From assembly GCA_033764075.1 (NCBI GenBank), contig JANRJH010000023.1, positions 58,136-122,135 of the forward strand: a stretch of DNA of 64,000 nucleotides, in the 5' to 3' direction. A model generated the notes under the pieces. That model made no database searches and had not been told where the DNA came from. It saw only the letters and a list, made by a program, of their open reading frames with translations. Of this stretch, positions 61,719 through 64,000 are shown piece after piece (position 1 is the first letter of the stretch; every line of letters begins with the position of its first letter). The translations under genes and the position numbers were made by a program. The stretch is from M3007 sp033764075. GTDB lineage: Bacteria > Bacteroidota > Bacteroidia > Chitinophagales > Saprospiraceae.

Positions 61719-64000
61719 GTTTCAATGACATTGACCAGCACATCGGTCTGAAATAAAATTCCTGGACAAGATTAAAAACGGTTATCTCGGTCGCAATCCT
61801 CTTCCCTCTGGATGCGGTCTGAAATTGGCGTGTCGGGAACCAGAGAGAGGCCTCAAACGTCGCAATCCTCTTCCCTCTGGATGCGGTCTGAAATATGAAA
61901 GAATTTGATTTATTAGTTACGGCAGCAAAGTCGCAATCCTCTTCCCTCTGGACGCAGCCTGAATTAACCCACGGCTTCAGCCTCCGCCGAGAAAAACTAC
62001 GTGATCGCCGGCGAGAAAACTCTTGACGCAGCCTGAATTAACCCACGGCTTCAGCCGTGGGAACTGCGGGCGCCGCAATCCACTTCGCGCTGGACACGGG
62101 CTGAAATAACCCCGGAATGGGGATGCAGGGGCTGAACCCGGTCACGTCGCAATTCGCCTCCCGCTGGATACGGTCTGATGATTAACCCACGGCTTCAGCC
62201 GTGGGAGCTGCGGGCGCCACAATCCTCTTCCCTCTGGATGCGGTCTGAAATACGGCACTGACCGTCAGCATGCGGCAGTAAGCGCGTCGCAATCCTCTTC
62301 CCTCTGGATGCGGTCTGAAATGGCGATAACTATTATAGTTACTCGCCGACTACCGTCGCAATCCTCTTCCCTCTGGATGCGGTCTGAAATTTAAAGTTTG
62401 GAAACGGGTCTTCGAGCGTGCTTATTTGTCGCAATCCTCTTCCCTCTGGATGCGGTCTGAAATGTGCAAGGAATCCAGGGCGACCTGCAACTGGTGCTTG
62501 TCGCAATCCTCTTCCCTCTGGATGCGGTCTGAAATATAATGGCCAAATCGTCAACGTCGCCCCGGGGGGGTCGCAATCCTCTTCCCTCTGGATGCGGTCT
62601 GAAATTAAATGAGCTGGCAGATTTTCTACATGCGGCTGCAGGTCGCAATCCTCTTCCCTCTGGATGCGGTCTGAAATTTAATCCAAGGCCGCCATCAAAC
62701 AAAATAAATTGTGTCGCAATCCTCTTCCCTCTGGATGCGGTCTGAAATGATAGCGGATAGTTCAGTAAGGGAGGCTCCGAAAGGGTCGCAATCCTCTTCC
62801 CTCTGGATGCGGTCTGAAATATTTTCGCGGCCATATTCGCAATTATTGGAGCCAGTCGCAATCCTCTTCCCTCTGGATGCGGTCTGAAATCAACTGTTCA
62901 TCAAACTCGATGCGTTGGAAGACCAAGTCGCAATCCTCTTCCCTCTGGATGCGGTCTGAAATACAATGGCAACGTTGTCACCGTAACAGGTGGCATCTGT
63001 CGCAATCCTCTTCCCTCTGGATGCGGTCTGAAATCAACTCCAGCCTGTCCTCGTGGCACTGGGTCAGCTCGTCGCAATCCTCTTCCCTCTGGATGCGGTC
63101 TGAAATTATTTTGGGGGAAATCCAGGCTGTGAAGGATCAAACGTCGCAATCCTCTTCCCTCTGGATGCGGTCTGAAATCAGAGGAGAGAATCTCCGCATG
63201 GGCAGAAATAGTGGTCGCAATCCTCTTCCCTCTGGATGCGGTCTGAAATTTGACACGTTGTTTCTCAACGGTGGCACGGATACCGTCGCAATCCTCTTCC
63301 CTCTGGATGCGGTCTGAAATATGCGCCGAACTTATCCGGTGGTGAGTGATCTACCGGTCGCAATCCTCTTCCCTCTGGATGCGGTCTGAAATTCGACAAC
63401 AGTCTGGGGTCTCGATGCGGACGACAGTCGCAATCCTCTTCCCTCTGGATGCGGTCTGAAATCTGGAGGTGGATCAAACATCGCCGGTTTCGCAGGAACG
63501 TCGCAATCCTCTTCCCTCTGGATGCGGTCTGAAATAGGCTCATAGTTTTTGAGTTTTCATCACTAAATATACAGTCGCAATCCTCTTCCCTCTGGATGCG
63601 GTCTGAAATAAGAATTCGCTGCCAAAGCCACCGCTGCTGAAAGTCGCAATCCTCTTCCCTCTGGATGCGGTCTGAAATCTCGTTTCTCAGGGAAATGCAA
63701 CCCAACAGGACATCGCAACGTCGCAATCCTCTTCCCTCTGGATGCGGTCTGAAATTTTTGGCAGCAGTTTGCTGCTCTCGCAGTTTTGATCATGTCGCAA
63801 TCCTCTTCCCTCTGGATGCGGTCTGAAATCCGGATACTGTCCCGCCTTTACCTGATAGAGTAGGGTCGCAATCCTCTTCCCTCTGGATGCGGTCTGAAAT
63901 AAAAAATTATGGAGAACATTTATATAGGCCTTATAATGTCGCAATCCTCTTCCCTCTGGATGCGGTCTGAAATATGACTACCCACAACGAGGCCAAAAAG
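61719..64000 (+). CRISPR. CRISPR array: 30 repeats of 36 bp, continuing beyond the window, with a decayed left end
   Basis: The repeat begins GTCGCAATCCTCTTCC and ends GCGGTCTGAAAT (36 bp). Full copies start at 61790 and 61859, and from 62286 onward at about 70-77 bp spacing to 63938; spacers are 33-41 bp. Degenerate copies start at 61930, 62072, 62146 and 62216, and a partial remnant (CGGTCTGAAAT at 61744-61754, then a 35-bp spacer) implies one more at 61719. The last visible spacer is cut by the window end. No leader or cas gene is visible. Orientation is unclear: the GAAAT end favours left-to-right reading, while decay at the left suggests the old end is on the left. Confidence 0.97.
61951..62056. 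repeat. 32-bp direct duplication inside the degenerate CRISPR segment
   Basis: The 32-bp segment beginning GACGCAGCCTGAATT and ending GGCTTCAGCC occurs at 61951-61982 and again at 62025-62056. It comprises the altered end of repeat 3 plus the start of the palindromic spacer. This indicates local recombination or repair in this part of the array. Confidence 0.85.

Noticed and set aside
62391..63944. Many ORFs with repeats of FRPHPEGRGLR or QTASRGKRIA
   Set aside because: They are translations of the CRISPR repeat and cannot be genes.

Overview
The window reads as a chromosomal segment of a Bacteroidota bacterium, most plausibly a Saprospiraceae-like lineage. The support is a T9SS-type C-terminal sorting domain, several PKD-domain and lipoprotein genes, a DUF3667-type membrane protein, and many genes preceded by the Bacteroidota -7 promoter element TAnnTTTG instead of a classical -10 box. 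Genus assignment is inference. No rRNA or tRNA gene and no insertion sequence was recognised.

Layout. 1-2.3 kb: the 3' part of a type I restriction R subunit. 2.3-9.3 kb (+): module A, made of a CHAT protease, a membrane STAND NTPase, a 22-repeat WG protein, and a 62-codon fragment that looks like the C-terminus or template of a variable protein diversified by a diversity-generating retroelement (DGR). 9.6-12.3 kb (-): a NarL-type response regulator and its TPR histidine kinase. 12.3-18.0 kb (-): unrecognised exported proteins, including a three-gene operon. 18.3-19.9 kb (+): two exported proteins. 20.1-26.8 kb (-): module B, made of CHAT, STAND NTPase and two FGE-fold proteins whose last 40 residues look like DGR variable regions. 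27.0-29.0 kb (+): a caspase-like protease divergent from module B. 29-41.7 kb: housekeeping and envelope genes (beta carbonic anhydrase, DUF58, PPK2, Hsp15, GDPD, phosphoesterase, Kazal protein, rRNA methyltransferase, two sugar kinases) broken up by mosaic palindromic repeats. 41.8-52.5 kb: alpha-2-macroglobulin, an AspT-type transporter and a UvrD/AddA-like helicase. 52.6-61.6 kb: a barrel protein, a peptidase, an Rpn-type nuclease, a peroxide-type operon (AhpD, OsmC, MarR) with matching palindromic operators, a CAX/VIT/barrel operon and an orphan antitoxin-like gene. 61.8-64.0 kb: a CRISPR array of 30 repeats that runs off the window, with a decayed left end; no cas gene is visible.

How the genes may work together. 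The most interesting content is the pair of paralogous CHAT + STAND modules, each ending in a diversified or repeat-built recognition component, plus a divergent caspase. This architecture fits a programmed-death or conflict system: a variable sensor, an NTPase switch and a protease effector. The orphan Asn-rich segment at 9217-9339 resembles the C-termini of the module B proteins. The hand alignment has its differences concentrated at adenines, and homology continues about 50 bp past the stop codon. No reverse transcriptase is present in the window, so the DGR link is inference. A 16-bp palindrome (TACTTAAATTTAAGTA and variants) recurs in the upstream regions of several exported-protein genes and the caspase; it could be the operator of the local NarL-type regulator.
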